Assembly: GCA_018398575.1 (NCBI GenBank)
Contig: JAGTXZ010000024.1
Coordinates: 2,170,001-2,234,000 of the forward strand
DNA: 64,000 bases
Direction: 5' to 3'
DNA from: Ampelomyces quisqualis
Lineage: Eukaryota > Ascomycota > Dothideomycetes > Pleosporales > Phaeosphaeriaceae
This document shows, in pieces, positions 26,551 to 37,111 of the stretch (position 1 is the first letter of the stretch; every line of letters begins with the position of its first letter). A model generated the notes under the pieces. That model did not search any database, was not told where the DNA came from, and saw only the letters and a list, made by a program, of their open reading frames with translations. Both the position numbers and the translations under genes were made by a program.

Positions 26551-26790
26551 GGACAAGAAGCTATCTAACTAAATAGCTTAACTACTACGCTCTAGTAGAA
26601 TTTAAGGTAATATTAGACTATATATGTTACAAAAACTCTACTTATACCTGTAAAGTAAAAACTTTGTTGCGCTACATATATTACTTACTTCTACTACTCT
26701 TACTAATAGTTTTTTAACATTTAAAGAGTAAGCGCTTGCTCTGTATACTCTATACTAAGTAGTAAATTTAAGTAATATTAGTAGCACACT

Positions 26791-29190
26791 ATGTTTCTGT
26801 CTAAACAAGCGCTAAAACAAGCGCTAACAGACAATAGTGTAAAGGTTAGCCTCTTAGAAGATATAACTCTAGAACTAATATACTAAAAACTAAGACGCTA
26901 CAAAAACCAAAAACTGTTTAGACTCTAACGCTACTATTCTTAAGCCTTAACTCTAGAGTTAAAACAGACGTATAACTAACTGCTATACTAGCTTAACTAA
27001 AAAGTTACCTAACAAGATAGCCTAGAAATTAAATACTATACACTCTTAGATCTGTAGCCTTACTTACTTATTAACAAAAGAAATCTAGACGCAGCAGTAG
27101 TATAAGCACAATAAGCTAACACAAACTAAAAACCTATAAAACTAATATATAAAAAATATTAGTAGTTAAAAGAAAACTACTATTAGACTTAAGGCTATTG
27201 TATTATAGGAAGATGCCTTACTATACATAAACAAGTAGTTCTTACTATTATAGAGTTACAACTCTTCTTATCTAGTACAGACCTATTTAGGTTACTACTA
27301 TAGAAGAAAGAAAAACGTTAAGTAAAAGAAAGTGTATTACTAAAAAACAAGACTATACTAAAGAAGGCAAGAGTTATTCTAGTAACGCAACTACTTACTA
27401 ATAACAAAAAGACGCTATATAGTATAGTAATAATACTATAGCTTAATGTATATAGGTATATATACGCCTAAATGCTGCTAGACACTTAGACAAAAGTATA
27501 GAATACTCTACTATTATTAGTTTAATTGTATATTAGCTTAACACTATATAAAAAAGCTGCCTGCTATATAGGTACTATTACAGCCTACTAAGAACAGTAG
27601 CTAATAGTAGGCGCCTAGATGCTAGATATATGTAGTAACTTGCAGACCTACGTAATAAGGCAAGAACAACTAGAAATTACTAGTGCCTATATATTAAACT
27701 ACCTAGATAGATAAGTTCTTAAGCCTAGTAAACTACTTAAAGACTTTATTTACCTACTACAAGACCTAAAGAACGCAAGTACACCTCTAAAACAGCTATA
27801 CTAGCTAACTAAAGACAGCCTAAATCTGCTAGATTTCTAAACCCTAGTCTTACAGTAGTAATAGCACAGTTATTCTATAATAACAAGAAATAGAGTATTG
27901 CTGCAATAACTAGGAATTAAAAGAAGTTTAATAAACTAAGTGCAAATATAGTAGTACTAATAGGCTTAGTTATATTTAACGCAATAAGAGAAGTTAATAA
28001 CAATAGTACTAGAAAAACTATACTCTTCTATAGACACACTATAGAGAGTATATTACAAGTTTTACACATAGCATTAGCTAATAAAAAGCAGACTACTTTA
28101 ATGCTATTTGCAAAAAATAGAAGAATCTAAGAGGTATTTAACAAATTCTTATATAGGATAATATACAACAGGATATTACTGTATACATAAACTAACAAGA
28201 GAATAACAAAGCTAACGTTTTAGTGCCAAAAGATACTTATAACAACAACGTAGATAATATCCTAGCTAACTATATAGAAGAAGAGCAAAATTGCTATAAT
28301 GCGCTTATAGACAATTATAACAATATAGAGAAGAAGAAAGCAAACTACTTAATAGAAAAGAATATAAAAGAAAACGTTAGAAAGAAAAGAAAAGTTCTAT
28401 ACAAAGATACTAATAATATAAGTAAGTCTAAACGTAATATAACATATAATAACTTGCATAAAGTACTGTCTATATATGTATGTGTAAAGTATTAAGTAAA
28501 GTAAAAGATATTTTACTAAAAGAGTACGTATATATAAATAAACTTACACTAAAATACCTTTATAAGGTAGACAAATAGCTATAGTTTAAGAACTGTAGAG
28601 GTAGCTAGAGTATTGTAGCAAAAGACGCATAGAAAGAATTTTTAACGCAGGCCTATAATATTGCAATTAAAAGCAACATACTTAACGTAATTACTTTAAC
28701 TAAAGAGAAATAGCAACTAAAACTAGACAAGTGCAATAGGTTAGTGCAACAGTATAAAGAAGAAATAAAGTATTATTAAGTAGTTGTAAATAGCAAGCGT
28801 AGCAAATGTTATAATAACTTAATATACTTTTGCTAGTATAACGCGTAGATACTGTTAGGTTAGCCTTAGTATAACGCAACAGTATAGACTACTATAGCAG
28901 ATAGTGTAGCACTAGCAGACACAGCATATAATCTTAATATAACTAACTAGTAAGATAGTTACTACTCTGTAAGTAGTAGTAGTAGTTATAGCTGTCTATA
29001 CATAGAGCGCGTTGTGTACCTGCTAACCTGTGCCCTATAGGACGTTAAGCCTAGTAGCTGCGTCTAGGCTAGTCTTCTTTTAAAAGAGCGTAATTTAACT
29101 ATGCTATACTTAATTAAAAAGCCTACATAACTAGACAAAGAAGACTAGCTTAGTTAGCCTACGCTACAAGAGTGTAAAGACATAAGTAGC
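26791..29190 (+). pseudogene. Unrecognised plus-strand protein of the 18.9-kb element
   Basis: Frame 1 from ATG 26791 is coherent to about 29190 (up to about 800 residues) with breaks only at TAA/TAG. The first half is Leu/Gln-rich and helical; about 28200-28440 is strongly basic with RRR, KRKR and KEKK runs, a likely nuclear-localisation or nucleic-acid-binding part. A CYNNLIYFCQYN-type segment follows near 28820. No family recognised. A stop-free stretch in frame 2 at 28223-28495 is the shadow of this basic part. Confidence 0.45.
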
Positions 29191-29239
29191 TAGCTGTAGT
29201 ATGTAGTTCTGCTAGTGCTGTAGTACTTAACAGTTCTTA

Positions 29240-29405
29240 ACTGTTAAATCTAGTAACACTAGCAATACTAGCAATACTAGCAACACTAGCAATATAAGTA
29301 ACATAGGTAACACAAGTAACTTACTATTAGGTTGCTATTAGGTTGCTAGTAACTAGAAGTAAGTAGAGCAACTTTAGCAAATTGTCTAGTAGATAGTATT
29401 ACTGT
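29240..29405. repeat. Right subterminal repeats of the 18.9-kb element
   Basis: Short repeats of CTAGCAA(T/C)A at about 29260-29310, then two TTAGGTTGCT units and an AACTAGAAGTAAGTAGAGCA block. The latter part matches the right ends of the short relatives, where CpA-rich versions (TAGCGAC, CAGGTTGCTGT) survive. The spacing suggests transposase-binding sites; that is inference. Confidence 0.7.
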
Positions 29406-29417
29406 TAAGCAGCCACG

Positions 29418-29430
29418 GGTCGCCGCGACC
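29418..29430. repeat. GC-rich hairpin near the right end
   Basis: GGTCGC and GCGACC form 6-bp perfect arms around a single C, in a GC-rich patch of about 50 bases that ends 36 bases before the end of the element. Unlike everything around it, this patch keeps its CpA steps. Confidence 0.7.
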
Positions 29431-29451
29431 AGGCTAACCAGACAAATCTTG

Positions 29452-29466
29452 ATTTTTCCTAACGTA
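29452..29466 (-). repeat. Right terminal inverted repeat of the 18.9-kb element
   Basis: ATTTTTCCTAACGTA, the reverse complement of the left end apart from one RIP-type change, closed by the TA of the target duplication. Confidence 0.85.
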
Positions 29467-30230
29467 TCTCTTAGCTAATCTAGTAGTATAACTCTATACA
29501 AGGGCTATCTATACTTATTTAGTCTAATAGTAATCTAAGTTAATCTTAAGCTAATCTTAAATAGATACCTACTATTAGTAGAAAGTAGGCTTCTTGCTAT
29601 TACTAAAATAATTAATAGTTAGAGTCTTTTCTAACTATTAGGTTAAGTAAGAGCTAGAAACCTTATTATAGAATACGTGTTTAGATATAAAGCTAGAAGC
29701 TAAAAGGTAAGGCGCAGAAAAGTTTGTAAGAACTTTAGTAGTAAGTAGAAGCTAATTTAGTTCTATAAATAGAGTTTGTCTTTTTGTAAGTTAACTAATT
29801 TCTACTAAAACTCTTTTTAGTTCTTAACGTAATTAAATAACCTCTATAGAAAAGAGGTTACTTTAGGTTTAGCTTTAGGCTAAGGCTCTAGAGTCTCTAG
29901 TTTCTTAGTGTCTAACTTTTTTGATTTAGTACTCTATTACCAGGCTATAACATTTAATACAGAGTCTCCTTAGAGAGCTAACCTAGAAGTTAATTTTAGA
30001 GGAGTTATTAGCGTTACCTCTAATACTCCTAGGTTATTAATAGTCTCTAAGTTTCTATTATAGCGCTACACGCGACTTTTACTAAAGTAATCCTATCTGT
30101 TAATAACAGAAAGTTCTAAACCTAAAGGCTTTAGCTATTAGGATACCTAGAGAATCCTAACTATATTTAATAGATTTAGAGTTATAAACAAATCTAATTT
30201 AGATAGAAGTGTATTATATTCGAGACATAA
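29467..30230 (-). pseudogene. Gypsy G1, 5' part of gag on the far side of the 18.9-kb insertion
   Basis: The minus-strand frame here is Gln-rich in origin, with many TAA/TAG stops. It reads straight into the frame that starts at 10540 if the 10543-29466 insertion and one TA are removed. I infer it is the N-terminal half of the G1 Gag. The true start and the 5' LTR of G1 were not found; the sequence beyond about 30230 loses any coding look. Confidence 0.6.
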
Positions 30231-31375
30231 TCTTTTTAAAAGAAATTTATAATATTTTTTAAATACTATTACTAGTTAAGTAAAGTTTTTCTTATAGTAT
30301 AATAACGCAGGTAGGTATAGTTATTAGAGTTAAATTAGATACGTATTAGAGGTATATATAAGTACGTATTATATTAGACATTCTAGGTTAGCTATATACC
30401 TATAGGTCTTGTATAGAAAGATAAAAAAACTTATTCTTTATCTAATGTAATAGGCTTATATTTATAGTTAAGGTAGTAACTAAGTTAGAGCAGATTTAGA
30501 GTACTTTTAGTACTATTCTTCTTAACCTTTTTATAATATTACTAAGCTAAATAAGGTATTAGATGTAATATATATTTGTTATACTTATAGCTTAAGTAGT
30601 ATTCTCTTTTTATAACTACTATACCTTTTATTCCTCTTACTGTAGAGTATCTAACTACGCCTATAAATAGTTCTTTTCTACTTTAATTATTAACTACTTA
30701 CTTCTAGAAATCTTAATATTATAATCTTTTGCATTGAAACAATTACATTTATTATACTAACTAAAATAAATATAAACGTAATATACGTAACTAGTAATAT
30801 AATATTACTATAAATATTAATAAAAGAGGTTAGTTCTAGGTAAACTTTAGTACTAGACATATAATATGCTTTTAGTATAATAAAAGCTTTAAGAGTAAAG
30901 CTTATAAGAAAAGAGATAGTATTATAAGCTATAAAATACTAGGCTCTAGGCCTACTAAGAATACTTCTTTCTAAGTAAAAACCTCTATATAGTATATAAC
31001 AGAACTCTATCTAATATAAGATAACTTAGCTATAATATATAACTACTCTCTATAATCTCTTACTAAGAAGAGAGTAGATAGAGTAGAGTAATCTCTATAA
31101 TCTCTAAGCTCTATAAGAGTATATAGAGTATAAGAAAGTATAACTTAAGATATTTTAGTATATAGACTAGATAATAAACCTTTATAGATAATTATTTTTA
31201 ACTTAGTATCTATACTTTTATATAGCTTTCTCTAGTACTAAGATTAATCTATACTACTTAGTTACCTTTCTTACTCTTTAAGCAGTTTACCTCTTATTAA
31301 CCTAAAAACTTTTTCTTACTTATTAAGTAGTTTACCTCTTAATAAGCTAAGAAACTTCTTCTATCAATTATCTTT
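30231..31375. other. AT-rich, no gene recognised
   Basis: Very AT-rich with TATATA runs. Presumably holds the 5' leader or LTR of G1 and the left end of the Tc1-like element, but I found no matching LTR or inverted terminus. The segment at about 31270-31375 has two copies of a roughly 50-base unit (TTAAGCAGTTTACCTCTTA and TTAAGTAGTTTACCTCTTA). Confidence 0.4.
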
Positions 31376-32200
31376 ACTTATCCTAGAGAACTAACTATAG
31401 AGCCTAGAATACTAGAGATATCTTCTTTACTTCTAAGGCCTTTATACTATAGTAGCTTATAGCTAAGAAGGTAAAGGTAATAGAATACTATTTAGATTAT
31501 ATTTTAATAGAAAAAAAGGCTACTCCCTTAAGAGATAAGAAGTATACTACCTATAGGCTATTACTTAGATTAAGCTCTATCTATATAGCTAGTAGTAGTA
31601 TAAAGTTATCTAGCATAATAAACTTTATTAGAAGACTAGATCTTTATATCTATATAAGATTAAGTACTATAGAAGTAAAGAGTAGCACCTTACTAAAGAA
31701 AACGTTTACACTATAGTTTACTATAAGAAAAGAGATAATAAGTAAGATAAGAAGAAGTAAAGGTTCTATCTATTTATAGTAGTTAGCTATAACTTTATAT
31801 AGTATACGCCTTATAAGATAGTATCTTTAGAAAGAAAGATAAATACTAAGACTTATATCTATATCTTAAAACTCTGAACAAAGTACTATAATAAGTATAG
31901 TAGTAGCTATATTCTCTAGTAAGATAGAAACTCTACTTATATCTTAAATAAAAGTATAAATTAGCTTAATAATTATCTCTTTAAGTATATTAAAGGCTAC
32001 TTAAAGTTACTAGATATAATTATAACAGAGACTTAGGTAAGTAACGTAAGTTTTCTTAAGAAAAAGTTCTATAGATAAGTATATAGCTCTAAGAAAGAAA
32101 AATTAAAAAGGTTCTACTATTACTTAATAGAGCTGTTACTAGAAAAGATTAATATAACTATTAACGCATATCCTCGTAGGCTTAGAGAGCTAGTATATGT
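31376..32200 (+). pseudogene. Tc1/mariner transposase fossil with an internal deletion
   Basis: The plus-strand frame contains HLTKENV, then (about 31780) FIVVSYNFI, then (about 31900) YNKYSSSYILQQD, equal to the family's second catalytic block YILQQDNAPxHxS, followed by NNYLFKYIK and an LDIIITET..VSNVSFLKKKFY block (about 32030), equal to SPDLNPIENVWxxLKKxxY with the third acidic residue. It ends with INAYPRRLREL (about 32170), the family's SMPRRLREVI end. The segment that should hold the first catalytic Asp (W.kVIFSDE) is missing: HLTKENV is followed after only about 20 codons by the FIVVSYNFI block, so about 50 residues are deleted. One TGA (about 31879) is among the very few in the window. 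Inverted termini not found. Confidence 0.7.
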
Positions 32201-33595
32201 AACTAGATATTAGAACAATCTTATAGTTAATAGCTAGAAATAAGTAATAATACTTTAGTATAGAATTGCTGTATAGGATAGACAAATTACTACCTACTCT
32301 ACTATAGTAATTACAAGACTAGGTTATATACTCTTAGGCCCTGCCTCTACGCTAGAGTATCCGTAGACTATAGTAGGCACAGCAGACACTAATAGTCTAA
32401 TATTATTCCTTCTCTTTAACTTGTTAGTTTCTAGCAAGTACGTAGAGGCTAAGTAGTATAACTACTAGTAACTTAGAAATAGTACGTGCTAGTATAGCCT
32501 AATAGGGCTGTGTTAGAGCTAGTCTAGCAGCAGATAGTTAGAGTAGAGTTATAGTAGTAGCGTTAGTTACTAGCTAGCCTACTTCTAACTATAAGCTACC
32601 TATAGATGCTGCTTGTAAGGCAATTACGTAGTAACAGGCAGTAATAGGCTAAAGTAAGCTATAACAGCTCTAGTAGGTAGACTATATAAGGCTTACCTTT
32701 ACCTTTTCTAGAGAAGTAAGAAAGTGCCTCTTACCTTAACTTTTACCTACTAGCTTATACAGGGTTCTCTTAGTATAGCTAGGTACAGGCTATATAGATA
32801 TTGCAATTTTAGGTAGCTTTTACTCTATTACTTAATTACTATCTTTTTAGTTTAATATATATTATCTTAAATTTTGCTTTGTTTTAGAGCTACTTCTTAT
32901 AGGCTTTATATAGGCTATTGTGTGTTATAATAGCTTAGATTAGTACTAACAGGCTCTAATAGAATTCTATTTCTATATTAACAACTCTTTTGTAATATTC
33001 TAGCTTCTAGCTACTTATTATAGATTAAGTAGCTATCTCTAACAACTTTATAGATTGTAGGTAGCTAATACTCTATACTTATAGTTACTATATCTTGTAG
33101 TCTACTAAAGGAGAGTTTAAGGTATTTAGCAAGATTAGTTACGTCTTTCTAGACGTTAACAAGAATAACGTTAGCCTCTACACTGCCTAGGTATGCACGT
33201 TAGATAATAGTAGCTCTACTTAGTTTATAAAGTGCTTCTATTGCTTCTTCTTAGGCTAAGAGTATATAGTAGTATGTATTTAAGGTAGTATAGCCTATTG
33301 TAGCTCTAAATAGCGCAGACTAACCTATATAAGTCTCTAACGTCTTTGCTAGTACTATAACACGCATTTACCTTGCTATTAATAAGCTTATAGCTAGTAA
33401 GAAGTCTAAAGAGGTTAATAATTCTAACTATGTCTTTACTTAAGTAGCTATAGCTATAACTTCTACTATCTCTGCCTAAAGTAAACGCTATATCTCTAGT
33501 ATTATTTATCTAAAGTAATCTAACATTAACTTACTAAAGGTAGAGCTAATAAAGCTATATAAGCCTATTGCAAAGGTATTAGGCTAGTAAGTAAC
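32201..33595. other. Unresolved coding-like sequence cut by G2
   Basis: Both strands have fairly open frames. The minus strand (about 33500-32900) gives a helical protein-like frame with TAA/TAG breaks; the plus strand also reads on across the G2 insertion into the coiled-coil frame at 49800-50348. It probably belongs to the 3' part of Gypsy G3. No domain recognised. Confidence 0.3.
33591..33595. repeat. Target-site duplication of G2, left copy (GTAAC)
   Basis: GTAAC at 33591-33595 and again at 49795-49799, directly outside the two 470-bp LTRs. Five bases is the usual length for LTR retrotransposons. Confidence 0.9.
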
Positions 33596-34065
33596 TGTTA
33601 AGACTGTTAGTCTAGTAGCAAACAATAAGAATGCTAGTGTAGACTAGAGGTATAGCTAAGGTTAGTTTTTGCAGATAAGTATAGAGTTGCTTTAGATACA
33701 AAGAGTATTGTTACTAAGATAGTAAAGGCTAGAGCTTTCTAAAAAGAGTAATAATAGTTAGATAGCTAGTTACTAACTAGAGCGTCTGTAATATAAGTTA
33801 AATATAATAAGCTATAAAAGCTTATTATCTAAGTCTATATACTTGTGCTTATCTTATTATCTTATAGTGTCTTATACAGTCTTATATACTTTCTTTATAA
33901 GACTTTATAAGATTCTTAAGACTATAAGACTTGTAACTTATTACATAATAGGTTAGTGCTTTAGCAATTCTGCACATCTAAGTCTAAGACCTACTTAATC
34001 TCTATTGTAATTAAGAGATAAGTACTTAAGGTACTACTTTCTATCTAACGTGTAAGATTGTAATA
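33596..34065 (-). repeat. G2 3' LTR, 470 bp
   Basis: On the plus strand it begins TGTTAAGACTG and ends GATTGTAATA, that is TA(TG)TTACAATC...CTTAACA on its own strand, the TG having become TA by RIP. Same length as the split 5' LTR and as both G4 LTRs. It contains many TCTTATAGACT-type short repeats. Confidence 0.9.
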
Positions 34066-34230
34066 CTATCCTCTTTTTCTACGCACTTATATCTATATAA
34101 GTTTCTAATAACCTTTTGCGCTACGTACTACTAAAACAAACAAGGTGCTAAAATAAACTACAAAAGTTCTTTTGTAATAGTTTCTTATTTATATTATATA
34201 AAGGAGAACTTAAGTTGCAAGCTGTTTTCT

Positions 34231-34689
34231 CTAAGTGCCTAGTATAGTAACTAAAAATTAGCAGGTGCAAAAGTTTACGTTTTAGTAAACATTTCTACTC
34301 TAGATTTTTTAAAGATTAAAATAAAGATCTTAAAGGTAGAGTTGCAGTTAGTTAAGACTAAGGCTGTAATAGAGAAGAATAAAGCAGAGGCTAAGGTAGC
34401 CTAGCTCTAGATAAAAGTTACGCGTGTAAAGTCTAAGCAGCTTTGTAAGCAGTATAAATTTTTAAAGTAAAAAGAATAGAATTTGTTTAATAAGAGTTTG
34501 TTAAACGTATAAGATATTAAGTTCTTAGAAGAGTTAGATTAGTTAAACTAAAAGTTAGCTATAACAAATCTAAAGACGCTAATAATAGTGTATACTATAA
34601 ACTAGAGTGCCTTGTTTAAGCTAATTACAGAACTTTCTAGTACTAAGGTTACCTGCAATGTTAGATAAGGAGGTTATAGTAGTTTATAA
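34231..34689 (+). pseudogene. Antisense coiled-coil ORF in the 3' region of G2
   Basis: Plus-strand frame 1, opposite to pol, between the chromodomain and the 3' LTR. From about 34261 it reads AKVYVLVNISTLDFLKIKIK and then about 100 residues of Lys/Glu/Leu-rich heptad-like sequence, with TAA/TAG breaks only at Gln positions, up to TAA 34687. The sister element G4 has the same frame in the same place (57315-56882), with the same sequence and different RIP stops; for instance G4 keeps a CAA where G2 has TAA at 34666. Role unknown; antisense extra frames between pol and LTR are known in some plant Gypsy elements. Start codon not fixed. Confidence 0.6.
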
Positions 34690-34699
34690 GGTGTGTCCC

Positions 34700-36261
34700 T
34701 ATCTATATTAACTAATATAGTATTGTTATAGTCTTTAGTAGTATTGTTATAATATCTGCTTATAGTTAGTAAGGTTTTCTTCTAGTTTCTATGTATTCTT
34801 AGATTTCTTATATCCTAACTACTTAACTAGGTATTCTTAGTTGCGCTTGTTGCTGCAATATTTAATAATTTTTTTTAACTTTAAATTTATTTTCTTTCTT
34901 AAGCATATAGCAAAAGTTCTGCTATAACAGTGTTTTTAGGTTAGCTAGTTCTAGTAGACTAATGTAGAACCTAAGGTAGATTTTTGTATCTAGTAGGAGC
35001 TTAAGTGTATATATAACTAGTCTGTTTCTTTTTAAAATTAAAAATAGTCTAACTTTAACATAGTTAAGTCCTTTGCTTAGTTGTTTTATGCGTAAATTCT
35101 TAGTATAAAGATACACCTTATCCTTCTCTTTTAGCTAAAGTACTATTTTTTATTTTCTACTAATATATAAGATGCTCTGTGTCTAACCGTATTATATTTA
35201 TTCTTCTATTTTAGTATAAGTTTTCTTTATTTCTTCTGCTGTCTATATAGCAGCTTTAGCTTTTAGGCTAGGTAGTATTCTTATAAAGAGATTTAGATAT
35301 TATCTGTAGTTTGCAAAGTATAGCGTTTTACTTATAGCTTTAGACAATTTGTTGTTACAGGCTAACTATGCTATTAGTAGTAGCAAAACCTAATTTGTCT
35401 GTTATAGGTTACTATATATCTTAAGATACGTCTTTATAGTTTAATTTATTCTTTTTGTTTAGCTATTTATTTAAAAGTAATAAGCTATTAATAGCTTTTG
35501 TTGCGTTCTAATTTCTGCTATTAGGGTAGTCTAATAATTTAACGTAAAGAGTTTGTTTTAATTGCTAATAATTAACTTTAGTATGCTATAGTATCTAATA
35601 AGTCTATTCTTAAGTATATATACTAGCTAAACAGCTATATAGTCTTGTTAAAAGGGTAGCATTATAGCGCATTTTGTAAAGCAATCTACTATAACTATAA
35701 TAGCGTTATAAGTTAATCCTGTAGCAAGGTCTTTTAACAGTAGTAGTCTTGTCACAAAGTCTATTAATATGTTAGTCCAAGGCTTAGTTAAGAGCTCTAT
35801 TAGCTGTATTTCTTTATAAAGTGCGTGTATACTGTATTTGTTACGTTAACAGTCTATATATATTTCTTAATATAAGAGCTTACTTTATTTTTTATATTCT
35901 TAAACTAGTAATTTTATAAAATTAGTTCTATAGTTTAGCTTACTTTAGGATAACTATATACTGTGTTATTATAGTGTTATTATATAATTAATTGCTATAG
36001 TTCTTCTAGAATATTAATTTTAATTTTTATTGTTAGGTTGTTAATAAATCTTGCTAGTCTAAGAGATTTATTATCTTGTTTTTTAAGGATGCTTAAGCTG
36101 TTAAAAGTTTTAGTTCTAGTAATATTTAATCTTTAGCTAAAAGTGTCTGCTCTGCTATTGTCTTTTTTAGGTGTATAGACAATTTTAAACGTATACTGTT
36201 CTAATATCTCTAACTATTATACTTGTCTCTAATTAAGTACTTTAGTAGTAGTAAAGGTTGT
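34700..36261 (-). pseudogene. G2 pol, 3' part: end of RNase H, integrase and chromodomain
   Basis: Minus strand. The stop-free piece 35116-34922 is the integrase C-terminal module, with NYVKVRLFLILKRNRLV (GPF/Y-type) followed by the IYLRFYISLLELANL block (family IHPRFHVSLLEPAD). A chromodomain follows near 34850-34720, in another frame, beginning after an A-run and containing EYLVK then a W-to-stop and the NLTNYKQI end. The A-run is 1 base too long for the frame, where G4 is 1 base too short, so both copies carry separate indels. The 36262 side is the break made by the short TIR element inside RNase H. Confidence 0.85.
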
Positions 36262-37111
36262 TACGTTAGGAAAATACAACGTTAGCGACATCTGCAACAT
36301 TAGCGACACTGTTGAAACAGTTAACTAGACAGTTCTTAACTGTACTTGACTGTCCCTAGGGTCCCCTATTTGTTCTAGCCGCCTAATTAGACAAAAACGC
36401 TTAAATTAATCTGCCTAATCTACTGGACCTACCTGCCCTACCTGCGCTATTACGTTATTATCCTAAAAACCGAAAATATAGAGCTTAATTGTTTCTTTAA
36501 AACGTACTTTTTAGATTTCTTATAGCTGCTCTTGTTGTTAAGATGCAAGGCAGTGAAGTTTGTAGAGTTTTAAAGTTTTTTGCTAAGGCTTGTTTTTGCT
36601 AAAGCTCTAGCACTTTAACTAGATAATATATTATATTTTTTATTAAAGAAATAGTGACTAAATTGCAAATTGTACTCTAGAACAATTTTATTATTATGTA
36701 GTATATGTAGGCGCGTAGATCTATTGTCTTAAACGTACTTTAAAGATTGTTTCAAAAGGTTTATAACCTTAACGCGCTATATCTTAATAACTAGAGCAGC
36801 TAGAAAAATTCTAAATAGTGCATTTTAAAGAGGGAATGCCGCTCTATATTTTGTATTTTTTAGGTTACTTACGTAATTATGAAAATACAGCAATACAGTC
36901 ACGTGAGTAAAATTAGCGACATTAGCAACACTAGCGACTCTATTAGATCTAGCAACTCTGTTAGGTTGCTGTTAGGTTGCTGTCAGGTTGCTAGCAACTA
37001 GAAGTAAGTAGAGCAACTTTAGCGAATTGTCTAGTAGACAGTATTACTGTTAGGCTGCTGCAGGTTGCAGCAATTAGGCTAATTAGATAAATCTTAAATT
37101 TTTCTAACGTA
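36262..37111. mobile_element. Short non-autonomous TIR element (copy B), related to the 18.9-kb element
   Basis: 846 bases between two TA dinucleotides, with TACGTTAGGAAAA at the left and TTTTTCTAACGTA at the right. Subterminal TTAGCGACA repeats on the left and TTAGGTTGCTG repeats on the right match the ends of the 18.9-kb element. The middle (about 36370-36900) is not found in the large element but is shared with copy C. No transposase. It interrupts G2 RNase H, and the sister element G4 shows the uninterrupted site at 55312-55313. Confidence 0.88.

Larger units (their letters stand above)
10541..29466. mobile_element. 18.9-kb terminal-inverted-repeat DNA transposon with two transposase genes
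   Basis: The left end reads TACGTTAGAAAAACA and the right end, in reverse complement, TACGTTAGGAAAAAT, so the termini are inverted repeats of about 14 bp inside a TA. The flanks have no longer duplication, so the target duplication is TA. The first roughly 100 and last roughly 200 bases match the two short elements at 36262 and 45410, which proves both ends belong to one family. The flanks join into one Gypsy gag frame. Inside: an unrecognised minus-strand protein, a pogo-like transposase, four tandem arrays in the middle, a Plavaka-like transposase and another unrecognised plus-strand protein. TA duplication is the habit of the Tc1/mariner/pogo superfamily, so the pogo-like gene is the likelier mover; this is inference. 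Confidence 0.8.

Noticed and set aside
28223..28495. 90-codon open frame, Asn/Lys-rich
   Set aside because: Overlaps the longer frame 1 from 26791, which has only Gln-type stops here and encodes the basic patch; the open frame is its +1 shadow.
10541..29466. Maverick/Polinton or Starship identity for the large element
   Set aside because: No family-B DNA polymerase, retroviral-type integrase, packaging ATPase or tyrosine recombinase was recognised, and the target duplication is TA rather than 6 bp or a Starship-type site.
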